Shown here piece after piece: positions 9,148 to 21,049 of a stretch of DNA of 64,000 nucleotides (position 1 is the stretch's first letter; each line of letters begins with the position of its first letter). Made by a program: the position numbers and the translations under genes. The stretch comes from Scilla litardierei (Eukaryota; Streptophyta; Magnoliopsida; Asparagales; Asparagaceae), in contig CM061140.1 in the NCBI GenBank assembly GCA_030789695.1, positions 78,926,422-78,990,421 on the forward strand, given 5' to 3'. The notes under the pieces are model-generated. The model saw nothing but the letters and a program-made list of their open reading frames with translations. It searched no databases and was not told the origin of the DNA.

Positions 9148-12100
9148 TCAATTAGGATCTGGAGGGTTTGAAGAAGAGTCGTCGGTCATTGAGATTCCGA
9201 CCGGAGAGAATGCTGGTTCTCCTACCGCATAGTGTTTAAGGCGCTGCCCGTTGACTTTGAATGGCTCATCTCTTCCCATTATCTCGATAGCCCCATGCGG
9301 GAAGACCTTGGTGACAAGGAAAGGTCACGACCACCTTGACTTGAGCTTTCTAGGAAAAAGCTTCAGACTCGAGTTGAATAGGAGAACCAAGTTTCCTTCC
9401 TTGAATTCCCTCTTCAGGATGCGATTATCGTACCACCGCTTCAGCTTCTCCTTGTAGATCCGGGCATTTTCATAAGCATTGAGCCGGATCTCGTCGAGCT
9501 CGTTAAGTTGTAGCTGTCGGTGGCCTCCAACCTCCTTGGCGTCAAAGTTTAGGCTCTTGATCGCCCAAAACGCCTTTTGTTCCAATTCCACTGGTAGATG
9601 GCATGCCTTCCCATAGACAAGCCAGTAGGGGGTTGTGCCGATCGGAGTTTTAAACGCCGTCCTGTAAGCCCAGAGCGCGTCAGAAAGTTTCGATGACCAA
9701 TACTTCCTAGAGTTGGCCACCGTCTTTTTCAGTATGCTCTTGATCTCTCGGTTAGAAACCTCCACTTGGCCGCTAGTTTGCGGGTGATAGGCATGCCCGA
9801 TTCGGTGTTGCACCCCGTATTTCTTCAAGAGAGCTTCGAACTTCTTCTCTATAAAGTGGCTCCCTCCGTCACTGATTAAAACTCGAGGCACACCGAACCG
9901 CGGGAAGATGTTGTTGTTGAAAAACCTGGAGACCACCCGGGAATCATTAGTAGGACTGACTATCACCTCTACCCACTTCGATACATAGTCCACGGCTACC
10001 AAGATATACTGATTTCCAGAGGACGAGGGGAATGGCCCCATGAAGTCGACTCCCCACACATCGAAGATCTCTACCTCTAAGTTGTAGTGCTGAGGCATCT
10101 CGTTCCTCTTGGAGATGTTCCCCGTCCTTTGGCATTTGTCGCAAGCATGGACATAAGCATGGGTGTCCTTAAAGAGAGTCGGCCAGTAGAATCCACTCTG
10201 GAGGATTTGCACCGTCGTCTTTTAGGTGCTCGCATGTCCTCCACACTGCTGATCATGGCAATGGGAGATTATGGAGGTCGCCTCGGTTTCAGGAATGCAC
10301 CTTCGTATTACCCCATCATTACAGGTCTTGTACAAATGGGGGTCGTCCCAATAAAATTTACGGACCTCATGAAAGAATTTCTTCTTCTATTGATAGCTCA
10401 CGTTATGGGTGACGATGGTACAAGTCAGATAATTTGCGATGTCGACGTACCAAGGAGTCCAAGCGGAAAAGATGGAGAAGAGATTCTCATCAGGGAGCGA
10501 GTCGTCAACCGGAGTAGCATTCAAATCGAGAGTATGCATTCTGAACAAGTGATCGGCAACGACATTCTCCACCCCCTTCTTGTCTTTAATCTCCAGGTCG
10601 AATTCCTGGAGGAGGAGAATCCACCTAATGAGCCGCGGCTTAGCCTTCTTCTTGTTCAATAGGTATTTGAGAGTCGCGTGATCCGTGTGCACGATCACCT
10701 TCGCACCAACGAGATATTTCCGGAACTTGTCCATGGCATAGATGACTGCTAGCAATCTTTTTCCGTGGTTGTATAATTTCTTTGGGCAACGTCAAGGGTC
10801 TTGCTCGTATAATAAATAACATGCAGATTTTTATCCTTCCTCTGTCCCAAGACGACTCCAACAGCGTAATCGCTAGCATCGCACATTAACTCGAAGGGCA
10901 GGTTCCAGTCCGACGGCTGAATCACGGGTGCGGAAATCAACGCTTGCTTCAGAAGGCAGAAAGCTTCCATACACTCGTTGTTGAAGACGAAAGGTGCATC
11001 CTTCACAAGGAGTTGAGTCAATGGCCGGGAAATCTTGGAGAAGTCTTTTATGAAGCGGCAGTAGAATCCCGCATGCCCTAAAAATCCACGGACTCCTCGA
11101 AGATTGAGCGGTGGCGGAAGCTTTTCAATCACCGCTACTTTTGCCTTATCTACCTCGATTCCTCTCGAAGAAATGACGTACCCCAGCACAACTCCTTCTT
11201 GGACCATGAAATGGCATTTCTCCCAGTTCAGGATTAGACCCTTGTTTTGACACCTCTCCAGGACTTTAGTTAGATTGCCGAGGCATGAGTCAAACTCAGT
11301 TCCATAGACGGAAAAATCGTCCATGAAAACCTCCATGATATCCTGGGAGTCGTAGGAGATGATTGCGGACATTAGTCTTTGGAATGTAGCCAGGGCGTTA
11401 CAAAGCCCAAACGGCATTCTTCTATAAGCATATGTCCCAAATGGACAAGTAAAAGTCGTCTTCTCTTGGTCATCATTATGGATGGGGATTTGAAGAAAAC
11501 CGGAGTACCCGTCCATGAAGCAGAAGTAGTTGTGTTTGCCAGCCTCTCGAGCAACTGATCAATGAAAGGGAGAGGGTAGTGATCCTTCCTCGTGGCCTTG
11601 TTCAGCTTCCTATAGTCAATGCACATCCGGTACCCTGTGACGGTCCTCGTAGGAATGAGCTCGTTTTTCTCGTTGCGAATCACCGTCATTCCTCCTTTCT
11701 TGGGTACAACGTGCACCGAGCTAACCCAGCGACTGTCGGAGATAGGGTATATGATACCGGCATATGGAAACCTAACAATCTCCTTTTTGACCACCTTCAT
11801 CATGATGGGATTCAGTCTTCGTTGCGCCTCAGTTGAGGAGGCTTGCTCATCCTCAAGCAGTATCCTATGTGAGCAAAGCCCCAAGCTCACTCCTTTCAAG
11901 TCCTCAATTGCATACCCGAAAACACTCTTAAACCTCTTTAAAACTCCAAGAAGTTTGGTCATCTGGTCTTCAGGCAGCGAGGAGTTCACTATGATCGGCA
12001 GCGTCGAATCTTTCCCCAAATATTCATACTTTAGTCCCAGAGGAAACTCTTTCATCTCAACTTCTTGGGGACCCGACGCATATTTCTCAAGCTGAGCATC

Positions 12101-12472
12101 CTCCAGTGAAAGGACTTCTTCGTGGATCTCTTGAAAGCTAGCATCCGGAACTTCACTCCCAGCCGTGGTTTCGCATGGCAACGCCTCACAAAGTAACGAG
12201 GGGACAACGGAGGATGGCTCTGGGTCTTTCTCAAGCTCATAATAATTATCCGGGAAAAAGGCTTCAACGTGGAAACAGGTTTCAATAGTCGATGGTTCCT
12301 CACCACTGCTTCCGGCTTCCTCATTTTCCCAAGATCCGGGATGCTCTATAGAAGTCTGCAAGGAATAGATCGATTCCTGTTCAACGTGCTCGACAGACTC
12401 TGCCTGGTAGTTCTCCTGACAAAACTCCTCATAGGTGAACAATTCTTCCCCACTGAATTCGGGACTAGGCAC
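9148..12472 (-). pseudogene. pol: Athila pol: reverse transcriptase, RNase H, integrase (decayed)
   Basis: The acidic region from MPSPEFSGEE leads into RT (CIDYRKLNKATRKDHYPLPF, MDGYSGFLQI, RMPFGLCNALATFQRLM, catalytic FMDD) and RNase H ([28 protein letters not shown]). Integrase follows, with an HHCC zinc finger (CDKCQRTG), the catalytic triad in [17 protein letters not shown] and [10 protein letters not shown], and a C-terminal segment (VNGQRLKHYAVGEPAF) ending at 9148. It is non-functional. There are frameshifts near 11540 and near 10755, and in-frame stops at 10387 (TAG), about 10223 (TAA) and 9325 (TGA inside KSRWS/GPF). The copy after the gap has the same lesions. It would copy and integrate element cDNA in the nucleus if intact. 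No gag or protease precedes it. Confidence 0.88.
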
Positions 12473-12934
12473 GTCGCCACTTCATCTGGAGGAAGGAGAG
12501 TTGTCGTGACTGGGTGCTGCTGCGTATCATGATACCTCCTCTGATTTTCCACAGCAGCAGACAAAAGGGATGGAATGTTCGAAGCACTTAGGGATTCTGT
12601 CAAACTCTGTGCCAAGCAGCGGGCGTGGTGTGAATGATCCCAGATATCACCCGAAACGGCACACAACATCCTTGTCGGTGAGCAGACAACCTGTGGTAAA
12701 AGGAGGGAGGGAGAACTGCATGGATAGAAAACACGTCAAAAGCACCGGTTGCATGAACGGGAGGTGAGGAGTATCGATGGTAGTATGGCGACTTAGTCAG
12801 CCAATTCTATACAACTAATATTTACAATATGTCCAAGTAAAATCAAAAAGTGTAGAATGCGAAAATTATCGCGAGATAGAGATGTGAGCTAGACTCAAGG
12901 GTTCAAAAGATCCAAAAATAACAAGCATATTGCC
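12473..12934 (-). other. Leader of element B without gag
   Basis: This is the space between the primer site and the RT frame, where other Athila elements carry gag and protease (over 2.5 kb in element D). An open frame of 107 codons ending at 12346 overlaps it (AVENQRRYHDTQQHP), but I recognise no gag domain. Gag and protease are missing rather than merely mutated. Confidence 0.6.
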
Positions 12935-12952
12935 TCCCCGACAACGGCTCCA
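12935..12952 (-). other. Primer binding site of element B (tRNA-Asp type)
   Basis: TGGAGCCGTTGTCGGGGA on the minus strand lies 7 bp inside the 5' LTR. It differs at two positions from TGGCGCCGTTGCCGGGGA, the tRNA-Asp-complementary site used by Athila-like elements and present unchanged in element D. Confidence 0.8.
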
Positions 12953-12959
12953 TAAAGCT

Positions 12960-14652
12960 AGACGTCCCCACGGTTTGTGATCATGCAATGTGTGAATAGG
13001 ATTGGGGGCGCGAGATTTAAATATTTATAACCGCAAGCGCACGGTGTTGTAGTGTGGCTTGGGGGTCGAACACAGGGAGGCGTGGTTGTGCTTGTGTCAG
13101 AAGGGACCAAATTCACCCTATGGGTGAGCTAGCCCGAATCAATAGATGGGTTGTCACAAGATGAATACGACGGCTAAACAATATAAAGGGAAACACAGGA
13201 CTTCGGTTTCCACCCTATTATGTGTTCTCGCCACTACGGCCGACGGATAGGATAACGATCGGACTTAGGATTTAATGGAGAGACGTTGCCTCTAAGAGTG
13301 ATACCAGCGTCCCATGGGCCCGATATTCTGGTCGATGCCCAGGATGATACGTCGGACTACCCGGGTTCGGTCAGTGGGCATTCCCATGTCCATTAGCACT
13401 GACCGACTCCGGGAGCACTAAGCTCGCAACAATAACTCCCAACATCACGTCCTGCCGTTCCCACACGCTAGGATTCGATGTCCACGCTAAGGGCGTGACC
13501 TATGTCTAGGGAGTCAACCGCCAAGTTTATTCCCCCTTGGCCCAACGGTCAAAGGCGGTCTTTTCCACCGATGACAATGAAACACCCTGCGTAACCAATA
13601 GATTCCTAATCCCTATCGATTTTCTAGTCCTATGGATGCATTAGGAAGAACCCACGAAGGGGTTTCCACCAAAATCCCAGATTTGGGAACTACTCACACA
13701 TTTTAGGTAAAAGGCAATCTAAATGAAAATCGACCGTTAAAAACATAATCGGGCAATAGAAATGAAGTAATAACAGTGCAATTAACAATATATTAAAGTT
13801 TCATGAAGATCTGAACACTTACAAATAACCAAAAAATTCCAGCCGTCACAATAGAGAAAAGACAGAAATAAAAACACAGCTCTCGTTTCTGAAAACCTGG
13901 GGTTTATATATATATAAAACGATGTCACCTGATCGGTTGAAGTATCAACCGATCGGGTTGATACCGATCGGGTGAGCTGCTGCGATCTTCGGCAGCGGTC
14001 TTCAGAAACTTCACCCGGTCAGGCGACACGATCGGTTGGCGGAAGCACCTAGTCGTTTGGATCTTGCGGTCACCGGGTGAACCGATCGGTTGATAAATCA
14101 ACCGATCGATTGGAAATGTCGCCCAAAAGACAGAAAGTTGCGACGTTTTGGCACGGTTAGCTGGCTGTCGGGTGAGCTCTCTGGGTCATGTCTTTGGGGA
14201 ATCGGCTACAGATGAACCGATCGGGTGAAGGTCACCCGATCGGTTGGAATTCAGCTTCAATTTCCAGAGAAGACAGTTGGGCTGAACCGGTCGTCGAACC
14301 GATCGATTGACGCACACATTGCTGCAGCTGCTGTCCGGGTCGTGCAAGCGTGCATCACCCGATCGGTTGGATGTATCCAACCGATCGGGCGAGGGAATGA
14401 ATTTGACCCCCTGGATCACGTGTGACTCCTCCCGTTGCTCCGGGGACTTTTGATATCTTCGTTATGTGTCCCCTACGCTGGCAAACTCCTACAAACATGC
14501 AAAAACACGGAGAATGGAAAGAAAACTAGAAAATACGAGAAAATGGATACAGAAAACTAGAAAATACGAGAAAATGGATACGGGACGGAGGAAAATAACG
14601 GAAAAACACAAAAGAAGACGTGCGTGAATATATGAAATATAAAAGCATGTCA
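12960..14652 (-). repeat. 5' LTR of element B
   Basis: This 1.69-kb LTR starts TGACATGCTT at 14652 and ends GGGGACGTCT at 12960, next to the primer site. It has a CGATCGG motif cluster (about 14420-13930), including the hairpin arms AACCGATCGGGTGA / TCACCCGATCGGTT near 14216-14246, then a TATA stretch (13918-13903). Downstream lies a 17-bp hairpin with a conserved loop (13413-13360). The start matches the C and D LTRs only partly, so they are related subfamilies, not copies of one insertion. A 33-bp stretch around 14525-14580 is duplicated in tandem. Confidence 0.82.
13360..13413 (-). other. Conserved hairpin in R/U5 of LTR B
   Basis: Arms 13360-13376 (CCCGGGTTCGGTCAGTG) and 13397-13413 (CACTGACCGACTCCGGG) pair at 15 of 17 positions around the 20-nt loop 'ggcattcccatgtccattag'. 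Elements C (19355-19411) and D (52617-52670) have the same hairpin with different but still complementary arms and nearly the same loop. Confidence 0.6.
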
Positions 14653-15945
14653 GTGGTGCATGTGGCCTAGGAACATGTGATCTAGCAAGAGCATATGGAT
14701 ATGTGTATGGAACATTGTGTTGTGCTAAAGCATGATGGTGGACAAGTGATCCATGGTGTGGTGTTGCATACATTCGTTGATGAACATGAGGTGTATATGC
14801 ATAAAGGTGATCAAGAGAATAAACATGCATACATGGATGTGATGTGTGATCATAAGCATATGAAGGTGCATGAGCATCAGTACGTGCATAAGAGTGTCTC
14901 AAATGAGTGTTTGCATGTGCTCGTGGATGTGGAGCATAAAAACTTTCATTTGTAGGAATGTGAGGAGTGGATGCATTCCTACTAATATTGGTGTACATGA
15001 ACGCATGCCCCTTCCTTTGATGTCCACCCTTGGTGGGTTTCTTTGCAAAGGAGGGAGGAATAGGAGTGGTGGTTTCCTTGGTAGTAGAACTACTCAAGTT
15101 GTCATAGACACCACTCGTGGATGCACCGGAGGATGGCCTCACAAAATTTATAGTTACTTCATTTTAAAAGGTGCGTGCATTAGATGCACTTGCCTTAGAA
15201 TAACCAAGGCCAACACGATGGTTTGCCGGTAGTTGATTCTTTCGCAAATCATCCAAAATGTCTTTTCCCTTATTGAATCTCTCAACAATGGAGGACATGA
15301 GCTCATATTTCTTCGAAATTGAAGAAATAGTGGCATTCAAGGTGGATGCATTTGTGGTGAGCTCGTGCACTTGGGATTTGAGAGACTCATTCTCAATTCC
15401 CAAACTAGTGTTTTGAGATTGAAGATTTTCAATCTCAAGATCGTTACTATCCATAATGGAAACACGATCAAGTTAAGATTTGAGGAACTCCACCTCTTTT
15501 CTCACCATGCCATTTTGTGTAAGCAAACTTGCTTTCTCAATGGCGAGTGTCTCAACAATGGTGTAATTGTTTGAGGTGCTACATGTAGATGTGTTAGTGA
15601 GACTAGCAATCTTATTCTTAGCATCACAATATTTATGCATAATCTTTTGATATTTATCAAATAATTGTTCATTTGCAATTCTAAGATCATCCATTGTTAC
15701 CTCTTCATCGTCGCTATCACTTCCACTAGAATCACTCGATTCGTTACTAGAATCACCCGTAGTGGCATCCTCTCGTGCCATCAAACCCATGAATGAATCC
15801 CTTTCATCATTGGAGGAAGAACACTCAGAGGTGGACTCTTCTTGCTCCGCTAACATGTGCCATATTTGATATGTTTTCGTAGCCTTAGACACACGCATAA
15901 GAATTTCATAAGTTAAATAAGCAAGGAAGATATACATTACCTTGA
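14653..15945 (-). pseudogene. Copia gag, C-terminal half
   Basis: Three consecutive open segments on the minus strand make up this piece. The first (from 15937) has LTYEILMRVSKATKTYQIWH, an acidic serine-rich patch (SSDSSGSDSDDEEVTMDD) and a coiled-coil. The second (from 15454) has KYELMSSIVERFNKGKDILD and VGLGYSKAS, resembling the 'GLGY' motif at the end of the coiled-coil in plant Copia gags. The third (from 15142) has a Lys-rich start (KKPTKGGHQRKGHAF) and a His/Tyr-rich tail. Stops or frameshifts separate them. Coding is cut at 14653 by the LTR of element B. Confidence 0.65.
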
Positions 15946-17770
15946 TTCGGGTTCAATATTACATATTTAACCCCCCATTTAGCCCTATTTTGTGCTCATG
16001 TGATGCTACATTGTTCTCTAATTCATACGTATTTTGTACACAATTATTTGTTAGAGAAAACACTCTATTTGAGCACAAAATAGCAATTAACGAAGTATTT
16101 CTGCACTTTTTATATTTTTCATAGCTTGGTCTCGATCTCACGATTCCAACGACTATTTATTCGTATTTTTCTGAGATCTGTGCTAATTACTATGAATTTT
16201 TGAATGCAGAATATATTTTAAATGAAGAAATACAAACAAATTCAGCGCACGGATCTTGGCGCATGACGCGGCGCCCATCGGAAGCGCCACGTGGCAACAT
16301 CACGGCCGATGGGAGCTAATCCAACGGCAAGATTACTTGGGCGACGTGGCTAATTCTGGAGCATCGGATTTCGATCGGACGGACAACATCGGCTCGCATC
16401 AGCGAAGCGGAGCTCTCCTTCTCAGTGACACGTGGCATCATCATGAGAATCCCCGTTTTCATCCGACGGCTCGTAGCTAGGACGCAATGCACCGTGATCT
16501 GGATCCAAAGGCTGAGATCGAGAACGAAATCGCGAAGCAGCCGCGATTCGAAGGGACACGTGGTGCATATCGGACGAGTCGCCGCTCAAACGGACGGCAG
16601 ATATTGTCCCCGAGATCGAAATCGGAAGCCGCTGCGAACGGGGCGATGTGGCCTCTCGACGTTCATTGGATCAAGATCCTACGGACGGTAATTTCCCTGA
16701 ATTGAATCCGGATTCGATGGCGGGCGAACGGGTGAGCAAGCGAAACCCGTTAAGGAGGGCCACGTGTCGATCTGTGGATTGATCCCGCTGAGATCGTGCG
16801 GGTGAGATTTGAAGCGGTTCGCGGGCGCGATTTTGGAGCGGGTTTAGACCTGTTAACCCCCTCAAACCCGCAATGCCTCTATATAATGTATTCCTAGGGT
16901 TTTTTGGGCGTATTCAAACAGATTTTGGGCGTATTCTGAGCGTATTGGAGGCTCTAGGAGCCGTATTTCGCCACCACAAAATTCTGTAAAATTCCAGAGG
17001 CTATTTTCTTATTTCCAAAGAGTTTTGGTGTCTTTTCAAGGATATTTGGTGATAAATTTCTTAACTTAAACCTCGTATTTGGTGCTTTTCTATAGTATTT
17101 TGCTATTAGATTGATGTATTTTGCTATGAAACTTGTTTATTCTTGCACCATGAGTAGCTAATTCTTATTGTGCATGGTATGGCGTAGTTAGGGGATATGA
17201 TTCGTGTTATTTTGGTTGAATATTGTTGTTCTTAATCGTTTAAAAGTCGCTAAAGTTGTAATTTTTGCTATTAAATCCTCTTTTTCATCTTCCAAAAGAA
17301 ATGAATGAGTTGATGATCACCCCAAAAGGGTGAGATTTGATCTCTCCAAAAGAGTGCTTCATACCATATTCGTAGAACTATAGTTTTAGCGACGTTTTTA
17401 TTCATATTGTGCTTGAACCCCCAAAAGGGTATTTTCCGACGAATCGCTCCCAAAAGGAGGATTTGTTGAGTTATATCTAATCAACCAAAATACACGAATC
17501 GCTGATCCTAACGAACCCATATCATGTGCATGTTTCTCATACATTTTCATACACGACTCTTTCGTTGTTCGCTTTGATTACGTATTCACGACACACTTTT
17601 ACACCATCAAACTCATTCACACCATCGCCATTTAAAGTGTTTAGTTTCTCTACGTAGATTTTCTATTTGATTTAAGTTTGTGGTTTCAACAGATTTCTCC
17701 CGAGGATTCGACATCTGGACTCCCAGATTTTACTACTTGTATGGACTCTTGCGCTTGAGAGAATCACCTT
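15945..17770 (+). repeat. Probable solo LTR inserted in Copia gag
   Basis: About 1.8 kb of sequence interrupts gag between LTYEILM (right of 15937) and MEKIEEVWWDQKGDSL (left of 17840). It has a TATA box on the plus strand (CTATATAATG, 16879-16888), G+C-rich U3-like DNA before it, and an end of the type 'gaggattcgacatctgga' followed by 'ttgcgcttgagag', which is common at LTR ends in plants. No internal retroelement sequence is present, hence solo LTR. Exact ends and target-site duplication are not resolved. Confidence 0.5.
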
Positions 17771-17994
17771 TTTGGTCCCACCATACCTCTTCAATTTTCT
17801 CCATCAATTCTTTTTGCTCATTTGTCATTCATGTTCGGAAGTGGTAGGTGCACGAAGGGGCTTCTCCACAAGCTTCCAATAATCCTCATCAATGGATTGA
17901 ATATATGCCTTCATCTTTACACACCAAATTGGATAGTTCGATCCAATGAGAATGGTGGAGTAGGCCCTCGTGTGTTGTGGTTGTTGGTTGACAT
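17771..17994 (-). pseudogene. Copia gag, N-terminal part
   Basis: The start ATG at 17994 (MSTNNHNTRGPTPPF) is followed, after a one-base frameshift, by IGSNYPIWCVKMKAYIQSID and DYWKLVE, the conserved gag N-terminus of plant Copia elements. A second frameshift leads into MTNEQKELMEKIEEVWWDQK. The gene is interrupted at about 17771 by the inserted LTR. Confidence 0.7.
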
Positions 17995-18004
17995 AGCTAT
18001 AAAC

Positions 18005-18019
18005 TTGCTCTGAAACCAA
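18005..18019 (-). other. Copia primer binding site
   Basis: Minus-strand TTGGTTTCAGAGCAA lies just inside the LTR remnant and 11 bp before the gag ATG. It has one mismatch to the first 12 bases of the tRNA-iMet-complementary site TGGTATCAGAGC. Confidence 0.55.
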
Positions 18020-18020
18020 G

Positions 18021-18954
18021 TGTAAGGACCCTATGCTGTGAGAAAGAACCACTAGATGGGGTGAATAGTGTTTTATAGAATTATAAGAAATTTACGCCAA
18101 ATAAAACCCTAATTAACCAACAAATGCGGAATTAAAGAAATGATCAACAACACAATGAATAATGCAATTCAAACATGCAATGTATCCTGGTTCGGTGCCA
18201 CCCAAGTCAAACCCGACTTGTTACCGATGCCCTAATCCAGCAACACCCGAGATCACACTCGGATACTCTAGTAAATACGACTAGAGATTTTCTTTAACCC
18301 ACTTGTGGAAACTCCAACAAGTGCAATCGACCTACAATCGATGTCCGTGTATCCCACAAGCCGGGAACACGCAAATACCTTAATCCCACAAATTGGGAAC
18401 AAAGCACACTCACACAAACCGTGAGTAAACCCTTTCCTTGACTCCCACAACTTGGGATCGAGCCAACCCTCTCACCAATCGAGAGTACTTAACAAAATAG
18501 AAGTATTGAGAATGAAATATACACCTTGAAATGCACTCACCTATGCCTTGAATAAGAACTTACTTGTAAAGGATATAGTGTGTGTGTGTGAAGTGCTCAA
18601 TGAGGGAGGATATAACCCTTGAGATGCTTACCTAAAGATGAAAGCAAATCTAGCTTAGATGTGTGCTTTAGAGCATAGAGGGAAAGAGAGAATTAGAGAG
18701 CACTTGAGCGGAGAAACATGCTTGAAAGTGAGACTTGAAATGTTTTCTTAAGAGACCAAGAGCCCTCACATATTCAGCCTATCTCCTATATATATTAGCT
18801 CAAGGGAAGCCCAAAACCCCAATCAAAAAGACCCAAAAACAAATCTTCCAATGGCTAGAAATGAGCTGAAAACGACTCAGACAGTCGCCTGTAGAAGGGG
18901 GAACAGTCGCTTGGTCCCACTGTAGCCAAGGCTGGGTAGGCGACTGTCGAACCT
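18021..18954 (-). repeat. Copia 5' LTR remnant
   Basis: This 0.93-kb segment lies between the primer site and the 3' LTR of element C. On the minus strand it contains a TATA-like stretch (about 18789-18797) and the string 'gggtggcaccgaaccaggat'. Its start is lost because element C inserted at 18955. It holds no gene. Confidence 0.5.
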
Positions 18955-20489
18955 TGACGTCCCCTAGATTTGAGCATACAAGTGCAATAGGATCGGGGAT
19001 ACCAGATTAAAATATTTATACCGCAAGTGCACGGTGTTGTAGTGTGGCTTGTGGGTTGAACTCAGGGAGGCGTGTGTGTGCTTGTGTCAAGAGGGAACCG
19101 GTTCACCCAATGGGTGAGCTAGCCCGAACGATCGGTGGTTTGTCACAAAATATGGATACGAAGGATAAACGATATAAAAGGAAACCTAGGACTCTGGTTT
19201 TCACCCTATCGTGTGCCCTCTCTATTACGACCGACGGATAGGAATTCGATTGGATTTTAGGGGTTTAGTGGTGAGACGGTGCCTCTAAGAGTGATACCTA
19301 GCGTCCCATGGGCCCGATATTCCGGTCGGTGCCCAGGATGATACGCTAGGTCTACCCAGGTTTGATCGGTGGGGGCATTTCACATGTCCATTAACACCGA
19401 CCAACCCTGGGAGCACTAAGCTCGCAACGATTACTCCCAACATCTCATCCTGTTGTTCCCACGTGTAAGGATTCAATGTCTACGCTAAGGGTGTGAGCTG
19501 TGGCTAGGGAGTCAACCACCATGTTTATTCCCCCTTCGCCCGATGGTCAGAGGCGGTCTTTCTCCCACCAATGACAATGAAACACCCCGCCGTAACCATC
19601 TAAATTCCTAAACCCTATCGAAATCCTATTCCTATGGTCCGTTCTAAGAGAACCCGCGAAGGGGTTTCCACCAAAATCCCAGATTTGGGAACTACTCACG
19701 ATTCATGGCAAAAACACAATCTAAACGAAAATTCAACGGTAGAAATCATGATCATGCAATAGAAAACAATTGCTAGCAATGATATTAATACTATATTAAA
19801 GTTTCAAGATAATCGGAAGACTTACAAGATTCAATAAAATTCCAGCCGTCACAAGCCAAAAAAGACAGAAAAAATAACAACATTCGTTTCTAAAAACCCT
19901 AGGTCAACTATATATAGAAAACGAGGACACCCGATCCATTGAAGCATCAACCGATCAGGTGAGCTGCTAGTCGTCTAGGCCAGCAGGCTTTAGAAGCTTC
20001 AACCGGTCGCTGGGCTGGGCGGTTGGCATGATCGGGTCGTGATTTGGGGAAATTCAGCTTCAGATGAACCGATCGGGTGAGATATCACCCGATCGGTTGG
20101 AATTAAGCTAAAAAAGACATAGAGCTCTGTCGATCTCACCTGATCACTGAATCGATCGGGTGAGCTGCTCTTCTCTTCATCTCCTGTCCGGGTAGGATAC
20201 GCGTGCATCAACCGATCGGTTGGCTGTGTCCACTCGATCGGTTGAGGGCTGAAATTTGGTTTTCTTCGACTTTTGGCCCTCTGATCGCGCGTGACTCCTT
20301 CCGTTGCTCTGGGGACTCGTGATATCTGCTTTGTATGTACCTAACGCTGAAAATCTCCTGCATTTACACAAAAACACAAAGAAGTGAAAGAAAACTAAAA
20401 ATCACAAGAGAAAGGGTACAGAACGACGGAAAACAATGGAAAATCGCAAAAAAGACGTGCGTGAATATACAAAATATAAACACACATCA
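18955..20489 (-). repeat. 3' LTR of Athila-type element C
   Basis: This 1.54-kb LTR starts TGATGTGTGT at 20489, directly after the polypurine tract CAGCTTGGGGGATTT (20504-20490), and ends GGGGACGTCA at 18955. It shows the CGATCGG cluster (hairpin near 20066-20099), a TATA box (about 19908-19916) and the conserved hairpin 19355-19411. Its sequence is about 80 percent like LTR B by eye. It is the left end of an element whose interior runs rightwards into the gap and, in the other copy, into the Helitron at 32911. Its 5' LTR is not identified. Confidence 0.78.
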
Positions 20490-21049
20490 AAATCCCCCAA
20501 GCTGAACCCTTCCTCGTCCTCGAGGAAGACGAGTGAGAGTAGGAGCTCGGAGGGAAAAAATAGAGAGAGAGGGAGAGAAAGAGACAATGAAATCACAGAT
20601 CGCCCATCAGAGCCGACAAAATCAAACACGCCACACTAAGCAAGCATGCGATAAAACACAACACTAAACCAAGGAATATGAGTCCATACAAGTGTCATGG
20701 GCCCACGCGGTGAAGCGCGAGTGAGTGTGGTCGTGTGCTAGCAGACGGTGTTACTATCTACATTGTGCAATAGAGCTCCATATACACATACCCAAGGAAT
20801 GACCAAAATATCAATTCAATTCGAAATTGCGGTGAATAGTTGCTCAAGCATTCATGAGAAGAGTATAAGAATAGAAGCATATCATGCATCGGGGAGTCCA
20901 CAGCTAGGGACTAGGAAATCACCACACTATCGCTTAGATAATCGCTAGAAAGTTCCTATGCCAAGTGTGTTCGAAATCGATGGAGGTTGAGAAGATGTGG
21001 AGTAGAACACTCGGTGCAAATTCTCGCCTTTCCTTTATTCTTGGTAGAT
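20490..21049 (-). other. 3' internal region of element C, up to contig end
   Basis: It begins with the polypurine tract (20490-20504) and the 'ctcgaggacgag' motif also found before the tract of element A. No gene is seen. The contig stops at 21049; the continuation exists only in the second copy (32567-32910), which has the T-rich stretch typical of this region. Confidence 0.6.

Larger units (their letters stand above)
5984..14652 (-). mobile_element. Athila-type retrotransposon B, gag-less and chimeric
   Basis: This is a reverse-strand element. From right to left it has a 5' LTR (14652-12960), a tRNA-Asp-like primer site (12952-12935), a short leader, a decayed RT-RNase H-integrase gene (12472-9148), a conserved spacer, an internal promoter-like module (8960-8607), a truncated ORF1 (8161-7797) and a chimeric 3' LTR (7796 to about 5984). 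Gag and protease are absent: only about 460 bp separate the primer site from the RT reading frame. The left end is cut where element A abuts it. No target-site duplication can be checked. Everything to the right of 10019 reappears in the second copy after the gap. Confidence 0.8.
14653..18954 (-). mobile_element. Ty1/Copia element remnant, split by an LTR insertion
   Basis: The reverse-strand order is a 5' LTR remnant (18954-18021), a primer site (18019-18005, GGTTTCAGAGC, close to the tRNA-iMet site TGGTATCAGAGC), the gag N-terminus (17994-17771), a foreign LTR (about 17770-15945), the gag C-terminal half (about 15945-14653), and truncation by element B. Pol is absent. Long gags with serine/acidic and His-rich parts are common in plant Copia elements; the exact lineage is not certain. 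Confidence 0.7.

Noticed and set aside
14695..15232. Plus-strand frames over the Copia gag region
   Set aside because: The minus-strand reading has gag motifs and His-rich repeats; the plus frames are their complements.
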